Positions 24,834 through 33,431 of a DNA stretch of 64,000 bases are shown one piece after another. Position 1 is the stretch's first letter. Each line of letters opens with the position of its first letter. The DNA comes from Streptomyces sp. D2-8 (GTDB lineage: Bacteria; Actinomycetota; Actinomycetes; Streptomycetales; Streptomycetaceae), in NCBI RefSeq assembly GCF_023184515.1, contig NZ_JAAHBP010000021.1, positions 1-64,000 on the forward strand. Reading direction: 5' to 3'. The notes under the pieces were generated by a model. It saw nothing but the letters and a program-made list of their open reading frames with translations, had not been told where the DNA came from and searched no databases. A program made the position numbers and the translations under genes.

Positions 24834-26240
24834 TCAGCGCTGCAGGGTGAGGACGCCCGGCCGGTACGGCAGTTCGATGTAGTCGATGCCGTCCGAGCTG
24901 GGGGACCTGCCCTGGTAGAGGAACTGCAGGTTGCAGGGGTCGATGGTCATGGTCTGGTCGGGGTTGTTGCGGACCAGGTCACCGTGGCTGATGTCGTTGG
25001 TCCAGGTCTGGTTGGTGTTGGCCCTGCCCGCGAAGGGACTGCTCTCGCTGCCGGCCTGGAGGGTCCACGGACCGTTCAGGCCGGAGGCGGTGAACGAACG
25101 GAAGTAGCGCCCGTTCGCGCCGATCGCCTCAACGATCATGAGGTACTGGTTCTGGCCCTGGACCTTGTATACCTCCGGCGCCTCGAACAGCTTTTCCTTC
25201 GTGTCCTTCATGACCGTCGTGTACGACGAGCCGAAGCTGCCCGGGAAGTTCCCGATCGGTATGGTCGACTTGTAGATGCCGCCGTTGTCATCGGCGAAGA
25301 ACAGGTACATGTTCTGGTCGTCGGCGATCATGGTCGGGTCGATCGGGCCGCCTTCGGGAAGGCTGCCGGTGAACAGCGGCTGCGGGGCGGACCAGCTGTT
25401 GGGGTTGGTGGGGTCGCTGGAGGTGCGGTAGGTGAAGGGCCAGGCGGTACCCCACCCATTTGAGGTCAGCACCCAGATGTTCTTGGGCGCGAAGTAGAAC
25501 AGTTTGGGCGCCACCGCGGACCCGCTGATCGCGGTCTGGCCGGCCGTCGCCATGTCCGACCAGTTCGTGAAGGGACGGAACGTCATCGCACCCCACGACG
25601 ATCCGTTGGAGGTGGTCGCGTAGACCAGGCGCTGGCCGTTGTACGTCACGGTGGTGAAGTCCTTCAGCGCGACCCAGCCGTTCGCCGGCTGAGCCAGCGG
25701 ACCGGTCGACGTCCACCGGTATGTCGACGGAAGGGCACACGAGTTGGGCGTCCCGGTCAGGCCGGTCCACTTCTGGTTGTCGCCGCCGGTGCAGTTCCAG
25801 AGCTGCACCGCCGTGCCGTTGGCCGTGGTGCCGCCCGATACATCCAGGCATAGCCCGGACTCCACGGCGGCGACCGTGCCGTCGGCGTTCACCCGCCACT
25901 GCTGGTTCGTACCGCCGTTGCAGGACCAGATCACCACCTTGGTCCCGGCCGTGGTGGCGTGGCCCGGCACGTCGAGGCACTTGTTGCCGTAGACGGTCAG
26001 CTGGTTGTTGTCCGTCAGCGTCCACTGCTGGTTGGTCCCGCCGTGGCAGTCCCAGATCTGCAGGTTCGTGCCGTCGGTCTGGCTGGCGCCCGGCACATCG
26101 AGACACCGGCCGGAGCCGACACCGCGCAAGACGCCGCTGGTGGCCGCCTGGGCCGGGTTGGCGACGAGCGTCGCCGCGGAGGCGACCAGGGCCGCCAGCA
26201 CCACAGAAAGATGCCTGCGGCTGAAACCACGTCTGCGCAT
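24834..26240 (-). CDS. Secreted GH62 alpha-L-arabinofuranosidase with N-terminal ricin-B lectin domain
   Basis: A 468-residue enzyme counted from ATG 26238-26240; an in-frame ATG at 26252 overlaps the GAGGA ribosome-binding site and is less likely. The Tat-like signal (RRRGFSRRHLSVVLAALVAS) ends near AQA|AT. Residues about 35-165 form a ricin-type lectin with three QxW repeats, very like that of the CE1-type esterase. The GH62 five-bladed propeller follows, with the three expected acids in VALKDFTTV (Asp), GGPIDPTMIADD (Asp) and FEAPEVYKV (Glu). GH62 enzymes remove arabinose from singly substituted xylose in arabinoxylan. Here the lectin is N-terminal, whereas most neighbours carry it at the C-terminus. 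Confidence 0.94.
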   Translation of the reverse strand: MRRRGFSRRHLSVVLAALVASAATLVANPAQAATSGVLRGVGSGRCLDVPGASQTDGTNLQIWDCHGGTNQQWTLTDNNQLTVYGNKCLDVPGHATTAGTKVVIWSCNGGTNQQWRVNADGTVAAVESGLCLDVSGGTTANGTAVQLWNCTGGDNQKWTGLTGTPNSCALPSTYRWTSTGPLAQPANGWVALKDFTTVTYNGQRLVYATTSNGSSWGAMTFRPFTNWSDMATAGQTAISGSAVAPKLFYFAPKNIWVLTSNGWGTAWPFTYRTSSDPTNPNSWSAPQPLFTGSLPEGGPIDPTMIADDQNMYLFFADDNGGIYKSTIPIGNFPGSFGSSYTTVMKDTKEKLFEAPEVYKVQGQNQYLMIVEAIGANGRYFRSFTASGLNGPWTLQAGSESSPFAGRANTNQTWTNDISHGDLVRNNPDQTMTIDPCNLQFLYQGRSPSSDGIDYIELPYRPGVLTLQR

Positions 26241-26408
26241 GGGGGGTCTCATTCCTCGAGTGAGCGGTTCCGGCTGGCCCCGTCAGGGGCTGTCCGGACT
26301 GTTGATGGGCTACGACCCGATCTGAATGTTCGTCATATCGAACGAAGGTCGATGTGTCGAGCAAGTGGAAGAGGGGAGAGTGACCACAATCTGCTTCCGG
26401 GGCGGATC

Positions 26409-28718
26409 TCAGTTCCTCACGATGCGCCACCGGTTGTCGGCGGTGCCATCGTCCGAGTCCTGGACCGCGAACGCGCCGACAGCGGTGGAGTTGTTCGCGA
26501 TGGCGAGCAACTTGCCGCTGTGCGCGTTGCGGATCTTGTAGGTCCCGTCTCCCTGGTCGAGCAGCGTCCATCTGTGGTCGGCGGTGCCGGTGTCCGACCA
26601 CTGCAGGACGGTCGCGCCGTCTGCCGTGGACATGTTCAGGACGCCGAGCACCTTGCCGCTGTGGGCATTGCGGAAGCGGATCGCGTTTCCGTCGGTGATC
26701 ATTTCCCAGTCGTGGTCGGCGGTGCCGTTGTCCGACCACTGCAGAGCGCGGCCACCGTCGGCCGGGGACATGTTCAGGATGCCCAGCACGAGACCGCTGC
26801 CCACGTTGGCGAGACGGACGGTGCCGCTGGTGTTCCAGTAGACGGTGTAGTTGTGGCCGTGCGCATCGTGGAACGGGCCCAGGTTGACGGTGGAGCCATT
26901 GGCGGTGGCGGTGAAGGCGAGCGAACCGTTGCTGGTCCGTGTGATCGAGGACGTGGTCAGCGAGGGGAGGGAACTGAGCGAGGTGTCGCCGTAGTTGCCG
27001 GACAGGACCACCGGGCCGTAGGTGATCGCGGTGACGTTCGCGTTGTCGTTGGCCGCTCGCATGATGACCCGCATGGGCAGGCGGACGGTGACCGTGTCGC
27101 CGGAGGTCCACGAGCGGCTCAGGGTGGCGTAGCTGCCGGGGGTGGTGGTGATGTTCTGCGCCGTGCCGTTGACGCTGACGGTGGCCCCTGTGGTCCAGCT
27201 CGGGATACGGATGCGCATCGCCCAGGTTCCGCTGACGCTGCCGGTGACTTGCAGGGTCGTGGTGTCGCTGACGGGGTACGACGTGGTCTGGGTGACCGTG
27301 ATTCCGCGCTCTGACCAGTTGAGCACCGAGGGCACGAACAGGTTCACGATCAGCGTGTTGTCGCTGCGGAAGTAGATGGAGTCCATCAGCCTGGTGTGCA
27401 TCTCCAGGCCCGTGCCCTGGCAGCACCAGAAGGTGCCGTAGTCGGTGCTCCAGGTGCCGCCGCCCCACGCCGGGCCCACACCGCGTCGGCCTCCGGGGTT
27501 GAGCGGGGTGAAGTAGGTGACGTGGCCGTGGTTGTCGGCCGGGTTCTGCTGGCCGATCATCTGGTTCAGCCACGCCCGCTCGTAGTAGTCGAACAGCGCG
27601 ACCCGGTTCGGGTTCAGCGCGAACAGTTCCCGGGTGAGGACGAGCATGTTGAAGGTGTTGCAGCTTTCGCAGGTGTCCTGGTTCAGGTAGCCGGCGATGG
27701 CGTTCGGGGCGCGGAAGTGCTCCGCCTGACTGTTGCCGCCGATGGCGTAGGTGTGCGTGTTGACGCAGTTGTTCCAGGCGTTGGTGGCGATGTCCCGGTA
27801 GCGGGTGGTGCCGGTGGCCTTGTACTCCCGGGCGGCCCCGATCCACTTGGGTACCTGGGTGTTGGCGTGCAGTCCGTTGAGCTGGTCCTGGTTGGACGCC
27901 AGGGGGTCGAACACCGCGGCGTGGTCGAAGCGTTGGGCGACGGTGAGCCAGCGCGCGTCGCCTGTCTGCTGGTAGAGATCGGTCAACACGGTGTTCATGC
28001 CGCCGAACTCGGTCTGCAGCATGGTCTGCATCTGCTGGCTGCTCAGCCGGCCGGTGCGCCAGTCGACCCATCCCGCCAGGGCGAGCAGCACGTCGCGGGC
28101 TTGTGTGCTGCCGATGTGGCGCCATACGTCCAGCAGGCCGGCGAGTGTCTTGTGGATGGTGTAGTATGGCACGTTGCCGTTGGTCAGGTTCCGTTGTTCG
28201 AGAGCGGTGAAGTCGGACTCGGGGTAGCCGGAGAGGTACCCGGCGTTGAAACCGGCGGCGCTGTTGTTGGCCTGGCACTTGGCCAGCTCCGCGACCATGT
28301 GGGTTGCCTTGTCCCGGCAGGCGGTGTCCCCGGTCACGGCGTACAGCTGTGCCCATGCCGTGAGGAAGTGCCCTTGGGCGTGGGTGCGGAAGGGGAACGT
28401 CGGCGCGTCCCAGCCGCCGGTGGCAGCCGCGCCGTTGGTGGACAGCCGGTGGTTGGCGCGGAAGTTGTACAGCAGCCGGTCGACATCGACGAACCGCAGG
28501 TAGTTCCGCGTACGGTTCTGGTTGTCCAGCCACCGGCTCGCGGTGAGCCGGACCTGATCGAGTTCGAAGGGGTGCGCGGAGACCCCGATGTCGGCCCTCG
28601 CAGGAGGAACGGCCGCCGCGTGGGCGGGAGATGCGCCGATGAAGGATCCGGTGGCAGAGGCGGCGGCGGTGGCCCCGGCTACTTGCAGCAGGCGCCGTCT
28701 GCTGACGGAGGAAGACAT
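26409..28718 (-). CDS. Secreted GH127 beta-L-arabinofuranosidase-type enzyme with C-terminal ricin-type lectin
   Basis: A 769-residue protein. ATG 28716-28718 follows GAAAGG and opens a Tat-style signal (SRRRLLQVAGATAAAS, cleavage near AHA|AA). The (alpha/alpha)6 barrel carries TCESCNTFNM (Cys350, Glu351, Cys353) and FWCCQGTG (Cys432, Cys433). These correspond to the zinc-binding Glu and Cys residues and the catalytic Cys known in GH127 enzyme HypBA1, with similar spacing. Beta-sandwich domains follow. The last 140 residues are a RICIN_14-type lectin with three GKxLxIxNxSTAxGA-like repeats ending DHDW, DHRW and DNRW. It should remove beta-L-arabinofuranose from arabinan-decorated glycans. A scrap similar to its own coding sequence lies about 80 bp upstream. 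Confidence 0.93.
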   Translation of the reverse strand: MSSSVSRRRLLQVAGATAAASATGSFIGASPAHAAAVPPARADIGVSAHPFELDQVRLTASRWLDNQNRTRNYLRFVDVDRLLYNFRANHRLSTNGAAATGGWDAPTFPFRTHAQGHFLTAWAQLYAVTGDTACRDKATHMVAELAKCQANNSAAGFNAGYLSGYPESDFTALEQRNLTNGNVPYYTIHKTLAGLLDVWRHIGSTQARDVLLALAGWVDWRTGRLSSQQMQTMLQTEFGGMNTVLTDLYQQTGDARWLTVAQRFDHAAVFDPLASNQDQLNGLHANTQVPKWIGAAREYKATGTTRYRDIATNAWNNCVNTHTYAIGGNSQAEHFRAPNAIAGYLNQDTCESCNTFNMLVLTRELFALNPNRVALFDYYERAWLNQMIGQQNPADNHGHVTYFTPLNPGGRRGVGPAWGGGTWSTDYGTFWCCQGTGLEMHTRLMDSIYFRSDNTLIVNLFVPSVLNWSERGITVTQTTSYPVSDTTTLQVTGSVSGTWAMRIRIPSWTTGATVSVNGTAQNITTTPGSYATLSRSWTSGDTVTVRLPMRVIMRAANDNANVTAITYGPVVLSGNYGDTSLSSLPSLTTSSITRTSNGSLAFTATANGSTVNLGPFHDAHGHNYTVYWNTSGTVRLANVGSGLVLGILNMSPADGGRALQWSDNGTADHDWEMITDGNAIRFRNAHSGKVLGVLNMSTADGATVLQWSDTGTADHRWTLLDQGDGTYKIRNAHSGKLLAIANNSTAVGAFAVQDSDDGTADNRWRIVRN

Positions 28719-29339
28719 CTTGAACCTTTCGGTGAGGGGAGAGCGACTGCAGGTCGTCGGCGCGCTCGCTCGCATGTCCCAGAGTCGGGTGCGGCAGGTC
28801 ACGGGCTTGTCTGCTGCCGATGTGGCGCCACACGTAGCAGGCCGACGACATCACAGCGGGAGCCGTTGGTGGCGGTCAGCGTCCCGGCCGCCATGCCGGT
28901 GCGAACCGATGCGCGTGAGAGTCCTCCGGCACTGCGGTTGGTCCTGTTCGCTCGTCGGAAGTCCGTCCGGAGCCGGCGACGGTGGGTCAGGCGGCAGCCC
29001 TGCTGGGCAACGAGGCCCGGGATTCATAGGGGTCTCGGTCCCATCAGCCCTCTCCACCGATACATGGGATGAATTAACGGACATGAACGTGGCCTCTGTC
29101 TAGTCTTGCAACACGAAAACTTGGTTACCTGTGGGTATGTGTCCGAGCCGCGTCCTGACGTCGAACCAAACATGGGAGTGCTGGGGAGGAGTGTGAGGAG
29201 TGCGAGAGCTGGATAACGTCACCTCGAACTGTCGACGGGGCTCCCGCCCCGCCTGTGCCGCTTCAGATGAAGCGCGCGGATACCGACATCAGCCCGTGCC
29301 CGCACGGACCATGTGCCCGGGCACTTGAGTCGAACCGAG
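28719..29339. other. Intergenic region with a GH127 gene scrap
   Basis: About 620 bp. Positions 28799-28847 match 28091-28141 inside the GH127 gene at about nine of ten bases, on the same strand, and encode VWRHIGSRQARDL against VWRHIGSTQARDV. This is a leftover of a duplicate or second GH127 gene. The remainder shows no recognised gene. Confidence 0.6.
28799..28847 (-). pseudogene. Scrap of a GH127 gene (partial duplicate)
   Basis: About 50 bp nearly identical to an internal piece of the downstream GH127 gene, with two bases missing. The short frame MMSSACYVWRHIGSRQARDL contains it. It has no separate function and shows that a second copy or a truncated insertion once stood here. Confidence 0.65.
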
Positions 29340-29558
29340 GAATCCCCTTGTCCTGCAGTGTCCGTGAAGGCGGCCTGGAACGGCACACTGCCGAAGAGAT
29401 CCTCCGCATCGAGCCCTGGGGACCGGACTTTGTCCGAGTCCGGGCCTCATCGGGGACCATCGACCCCACCGTCCCGGGCGCGCTGGAGAGCCCTTCGCCC
29501 TCCCCGCAGGCCGAAGTGTTCGTATCGGACGACGGCTGTGCCCGCCTGTTCAACGGCC
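29340..29558 (+). pseudogene. GH31 alpha-xylosidase-type N-terminal fragment
   Basis: The plus-strand frame reads HTAEEILRIEPWGPDFVRVR and then EVFVSDDGCARLFNG, matching the N-terminal beta-sandwich of bacterial GH31 enzymes, in which an EEIxxIEPWGxDxxRVR pattern is common. Only about 70 residues remain. The frame then runs directly into an ISAzo13-like transposase fragment in another frame. The lost gene probably encoded a cytoplasmic alpha-xylosidase, which would complete xyloglucan oligosaccharide breakdown. Confidence 0.65.
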
Positions 29559-30145
29559 GCCTCGCTGGCGCGGATCTCCGGAGTCAGCGAGACGACTGTC
29601 CGCAAAGGCGTGTTCGAACTTGAGGCCGGTGCGGAACCTCTGCCCGAGGGACGTGTCCGGCTCCCCGGTGGCGAGCGGATGCGGGCCGAGGCTGTTGACT
29701 CCCGGCTGGTTCCGGCGCTGATGGCGGGGCATCGGGTGACGCGCCCACGGTGGGCCGCCTTTTGAAGGAGCACGGATTCAGCCTGCAGGGCACCGCCAGA
29801 ACCCTGGAAGGCGATCAGTACCCCGATCGGGACGCACAGTTCCGCTATATCAACGAGCAGGTCATAGAGCATCAGGCCGCGGCGAGCCGGTGATCAGCGT
29901 GAACGCGAAGAAGAAGGAACGGCTGGGACAGCTGCCGATGGCCGGGCGCGAATGGCGGCCGACCGGGCGCCCGTCGAGGTCGAGGACCACAGCTTCTTCG
30001 CCGGCCCGCACGTGGACTCGGTGATCCCGTACGGAATTTACGACATGACCGCGAACACCGGCTGGGTGAACGTCGGCACCGACGACAACACTGCCGCGTT
30101 CGCCGCCGCCTCGATCCGCCGCTGGTGGCAGGAGCGCGAGTTGCT
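29555..30145 (+). pseudogene. ISAzo13-family transposase fragment
   Basis: Three shifted frames together read GVSETTVRKGVFELEAGAEP, then VGRLLKEHGFSLQGTARTLE, RDAQFRYINEQV, VISVNAKKKE, REWRPTGRPVEVEDHSF and IPYGIYDMTANTGWVNVGTD, ending SIRRWWQ. These are consecutive blocks of ISAzo13-family DDE transposases, including the first Asp region (ISVNAKKKE; usually ISVDAKKKE). The segment after PALMA up to the DTVGRLL block is deleted, two frameshifts follow, and the C-terminal third is gone. No terminal inverted repeats were found. Confidence 0.82.
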
Positions 30146-30201
30146 CTGTTCGGGCATGATTTGGAGGTGGGGTGCTGACTCCCGTGCTGGTTTGGTGCTG
30201 A

Positions 30202-30545
30202 CTAACTGACCGTTTCAGAATGAGGTTCGTAGGCGGCGGAGGCACCTGAGGCTGCCAGCTGGTTCGAGAAAGCCTGGTAGTGCTCGGCGATGCCGGGCAG
30301 GTCCCAGGCCTGGACCGGGTTGCGGTCAGCCTCCGTGTCCAGATCCTCCTGCCGCGCGCGGAACACGGTCACCGCTCCCCGCGCCAGGTCTGCCACCTCG
30401 ATCCGCCCCTTGGGGGTCAGGGGGTGAGGCGACACCCAGAGTGCGTCGTACAGCGGCGCGAATCCGCGCCAACGCAGCGCGGTGCGCAACGCGCGCCGCC
30501 GCGTGCTCTCCTGTTCCGGGACGGAGAAGGCGTCCCCACCAGGCC
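30202..30545 (-). pseudogene. PaaX-family regulator fragment
   Basis: On the minus strand the frame reads SVPEQESTRRRALRTALRWR, then GFAPLYDALWVSPHPL, GAVTVFRARQEDL and RNPVQAWDLPGIAEHYQAF. This is the central domain of PaaX-type repressors of phenylacetate and other catabolic genes. The N-terminal DNA-binding helix and the C-terminal third are missing: after HYQAF the sequence continues into unrelated codons and a stop at 30202. The remnant sits back to back with the transposase fragment, which suggests insertion-linked decay. Confidence 0.75.
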
Positions 30546-30848
30546 CCCGTCGGCCCAGACTGCTGCTGGGCACCCGGGCCGGCTCCGCGGCACCGGCGCC
30601 CATCAACTCTGAGACGGACGTCGAAGCGCTGGAGGAGGCTGGGGTAGCGACGCTGCGCAACGGCTTCCCGGTGCCGTCGGCCTTGTCGGTGCGCCGCCAC
30701 AGGTCAGTGGCGTATGTGCTGGGACACGATAGTTCGGTGTGCGGAGGTGCGTGCGGCCGCGATGAGGGCGTCGCCCGAGCCTCAACGGAAGAGGCGTGCA
30801 CCGCCGCCCCGCGTGAGCCCTGTCTCACCTGGGCAGCGCCCCTTGGCT
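30546..30848. other. Intergenic region without recognised gene
   Basis: About 300 bp between the PaaX fragment and the PadR operator. No recognisable coding sequence was seen on either strand. It should contain the PadR promoter, but no clear -35/-10 pair stands out. Confidence 0.45.
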
Positions 30849-30864
30849 ATGCAACGAGTTGCAT
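30849..30864. promoter_or_regulatory. PadR-type operator
   Basis: ATGCAAC-GA-GTTGCAT is a perfect inverted repeat 14 bp before the ATG of the PadR gene. Known PadR-type operators are dyads with ATG/CAT-like ends, and they often overlap the regulator's own promoter, so autorepression is likely. Confidence 0.7.
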
Positions 30865-30878
30865 ATGAGGATCGAGGT

Positions 30879-31445
30879 ATGGCGCTCGAGCACGCGATCC
30901 TCGTCTCCCTGCTGGAGAAGCCGGGCACCGGCTATGAGCTGGCCCGGCGGTTCGAGCGGTCCATCGGATACTTCTGGACCGCCACGCACCAGCAGATCTA
31001 CCGCGTTCTCAAGCGCATGGAGAGCGAGGGCCTGCTCGCCGTCCGTGAGCTGTCGCAGCGGAGCCGACCGGACAAGAAGGAGTACTCCGTCGTGGGCCCC
31101 GGCCGCGCCGCCCTCTCTCAGTGGCTGCACGAATCGATCCAACCCGAGAGCATGCGGCACGAACTCGCCGTGAAGATCCGCGGCGCGGCCTTCGACGACC
31201 CGTCCGTGCTGATCCGTGAGGTCGAACGGCACCGCCAGGTGCACATCGACCGGCTCGGGCACTATCTGGCCGGGGAGCTGCGCGACTTCACCGGCCCGGC
31301 GGCTCCCATCCCGCTCGACGCCGGTCAGGAACTGCAGCATGTCGTGCTGCGCGGCGGAATCGCGTACGAGCGGATGACGATCGCGTGGCTCGACGACGTA
31401 CTCGCCACCCTCCGCCGGCTCGGCACGTCACACCCGCACGCCTGA
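30879..31445 (+). CDS. PadR-family transcriptional regulator
   Basis: A 188-residue protein from ATG 30879, preceded by GAGGA; an upstream extension in frame has no ribosome-binding site. The winged helix occupies residues 1-80: MALEHAILVSLLEKPGTGYE, then HQQIYRVLKRMESEGLL and the beta-wing ending in KKEYSVVGPGRAAL. A helical C-terminal dimerisation domain follows (about 95-185), typical of PadR subfamily-1 (VirR/AphA-like) proteins. A perfect dyad sits just upstream. The acyl-CoA dehydrogenase gene starts 79 bp downstream on the same strand and is the likely target. The ligand is unknown; PadR proteins often sense aromatic acids or other small hydrophobic molecules. Confidence 0.9.
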   Translation: MALEHAILVSLLEKPGTGYELARRFERSIGYFWTATHQQIYRVLKRMESEGLLAVRELSQRSRPDKKEYSVVGPGRAALSQWLHESIQPESMRHELAVKIRGAAFDDPSVLIREVERHRQVHIDRLGHYLAGELRDFTGPAAPIPLDAGQELQHVVLRGGIAYERMTIAWLDDVLATLRRLGTSHPHA

Positions 31446-31524
31446 CCTGCCGGCCACCGCCGCCCGCGCCCCGCGACCTTCAGACCTGCACCCTCCACCC
31501 TCAACTCTCGGAAGGCGGACCTCC

Positions 31525-33243
31525 ATGGCCGACCCCCTCCTCTTCAACCCCCGTACCTACGACCCGGCGCAGTTCGACCCCGAGACCCGCAGGTTGCTGC
31601 GTGCCACCGTCGACTGGTTCGAGGACCGCGGCAAGCGCAGGCTCATCGAGGACTACCGTTCCCGCGCCTGGCTGGCCGACTTCCTCGCGTTCGCAGCCAA
31701 GGAGGGGTTGTTCGCCACCTTCCTCACCCCGGCGTCCGCCGCCGGACAAGAGGACCAGCGCTGGGACACGGCCCGGATCGCCGCCCTCAACGAGATCTTC
31801 GGCTTCTACGGTCTCGACTACTGGTACGCATGGCAGGTGACCATCCTCGGCCTCGGCCCGGTCTGGCAGAGCGACAACACCGCGGCCCGCACCCGCGCGG
31901 CGGAACTCCTCGCCCAGGGTGAGGTGTTCGCCTTCGGTCTCTCCGAGAAGACCCATGGCGCCGACATCTACTCCACCGACATGCTGCTGACGCCGGACGG
32001 CGACGGCGGTTTCAGGGCGACGGGCTCCAAGTACTACATCGGCAACGGCAATGCCGCCGGGCTCGTCTCGGTCTTCGGCCGACGCGCCGACATCGAGGGC
32101 CCGGACGGCTACGTCTTCTTCGCCGCCGACAGCCGCCACCCGGCCTATCACCTCGTGAAGAACGTCGTCGACTCCTCCAAGTACGTCAGCGAGTTCCGCC
32201 TCGAGGACTACCCGGTGGGCCCGGACGACGTCCTGCACACGGGCCGCGCCGCCTTCGACGCCGCCCTCAACACCGTCAACGTCGGCAAGTTCAACCTCTG
32301 CACCGCCTCGATCGGCATCTGCGAGCACGCGATGTACGAGGCGGTCACCCACGCCCACAACCGCATCCTGTACGGCCGCCCCGTCACCGCCTTCCCGCAC
32401 GTGCGCCGCGAGCTGGCCGACGCGTACGTCCGCCTCGTCGGCATGAAGCTGTTCAGCGACCGCGCCGTCGACTACTTCCGCGCCGCCTCGCCGGACGACC
32501 GCCGCTACCTGCTCTTCAACCCGATGACGAAGATGAAGGTGACCACGGAGGGCGAGAAGGTCATCGACCTGATGTGGGACGTGATAGCCGCCAAGGGCTT
32601 CGAGAAGGACACCTACTTCGCCCAGGCCGCGGTCGAGATCCGGGGGCTGCCCAAGCTCGAGGGCACGGTCCACGTCAACCTCGCGCTGATCCTCAAGTTC
32701 ATGCGCAACCACCTCCTGAACCCGGCCGAGTTCGCGCCCGTACCGACCCGCCTCGACGCGGCCGACGACACGTTCCTCTTCGAGCAGGGACCGGCCCGCG
32801 GCCTCGGCTCCGTGCGCTTCCACGACTGGCGACCCGCCTACGACGCATACGCCGGCGTGCCGAACGTCGCCCGCTTCCGGGAGCAGGCCGACGCCCTGTG
32901 CGAGTTCGTCGCCACCGCGGCCCCCGACGAGGAGCAGAGCCGCGACCTCGATCTTCTTCTCGCCGTCGGCCAGCTGTTCGCGCTGGTGGTGCACGGCCAG
33001 CTGATCCTGGAGCAGGCCCGCCTGACGGACCTTGACGAGGATGTGCTCGACGAGCTGTTCTCCGTCCTCGTCCGCGACTTCTCCGCCTTCGCCGTCGAAC
33101 TGCACGGCAAGGACTCCGCCACTGTGGATCAGCAGCGCTGGGCGCTCGGTGCCGTCCGGCGTCCCGTCGTCGACGAAGCGCGTTCGGGGCGCGTCTGGGA
33201 GCGGGTGGAGGCACTGTCCGGGGCGTACGAGATGGCGCCGTGA
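31525..33243 (+). CDS. Acyl-CoA dehydrogenase family protein
   Basis: A 572-residue flavoprotein of the acyl-CoA dehydrogenase/oxidase superfamily, starting at ATG 31525 after GGAAGG. The N-terminal helical domain is followed by the beta-domain with FGLSEKTHGADIYSTD and GSKYYIGNGNAAGLVSVFGR, the FAD-contact blocks of this family. The C-terminal helical domain contains NRILYGRPVTAFPHVRRELAD and later VIAAKGFEKDT. At 572 residues it is longer than classical 380-residue dehydrogenases and matches the larger actinobacterial types with an extra C-terminal helical region. It probably oxidises fatty or branched acyl-CoA in the cytoplasm. The active-site base cannot be fixed with certainty. It lies directly behind the PadR regulator, so substrate-induced expression is plausible. 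Confidence 0.88.
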   Translation: MADPLLFNPRTYDPAQFDPETRRLLRATVDWFEDRGKRRLIEDYRSRAWLADFLAFAAKEGLFATFLTPASAAGQEDQRWDTARIAALNEIFGFYGLDYWYAWQVTILGLGPVWQSDNTAARTRAAELLAQGEVFAFGLSEKTHGADIYSTDMLLTPDGDGGFRATGSKYYIGNGNAAGLVSVFGRRADIEGPDGYVFFAADSRHPAYHLVKNVVDSSKYVSEFRLEDYPVGPDDVLHTGRAAFDAALNTVNVGKFNLCTASIGICEHAMYEAVTHAHNRILYGRPVTAFPHVRRELADAYVRLVGMKLFSDRAVDYFRAASPDDRRYLLFNPMTKMKVTTEGEKVIDLMWDVIAAKGFEKDTYFAQAAVEIRGLPKLEGTVHVNLALILKFMRNHLLNPAEFAPVPTRLDAADDTFLFEQGPARGLGSVRFHDWRPAYDAYAGVPNVARFREQADALCEFVATAAPDEEQSRDLDLLLAVGQLFALVVHGQLILEQARLTDLDEDVLDELFSVLVRDFSAFAVELHGKDSATVDQQRWALGAVRRPVVDEARSGRVWERVEALSGAYEMAP

Positions 33244-33307
33244 CAGTCCGCCCAGGGGGCTCGTCGACAGGTGACGGTCAGGGCCCCCGGGAGCAGTAAC
33301 GCTCGCA

Positions 33308-33347
33308 CCGTGGCCCTCCGCGCGCCCTGCCGCGCGGAGGGCCACGG
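33308..33347. terminator. Strong bidirectional terminator
   Basis: A perfect 17-bp stem: CCGTGGCCCTCCGCGCG (33308-33324) with CGCGCGGAGGGCCACGG (33331-33347), loop CCCTGC. It lies between the convergent acyl-CoA dehydrogenase and phosphatase genes and can stop transcription from both sides. Confidence 0.85.
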
Positions 33348-33431
33348 CGCCACGTCCTCGTGTGCGGTGGGGACGGGTCCGTGTCCGGACACCGTGGGAA
33401 CGTGCGGGTCAGGCCTGGCGGCGCGGTGCGT

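Noticed and set aside
25288..28854. 1188-codon minus-strand frame across the GH127 and GH62 genes
   Set aside because: It is in another frame of two well-supported genes on the same strand and consists of Arg/Pro/His-rich sequence. Only its first 20 codons are of interest, as the GH127 scrap.
29555..30145. Intact insertion sequence
   Set aside because: The transposase is in three frames, lacks its middle and end, and no terminal inverted repeats or target duplication were found.
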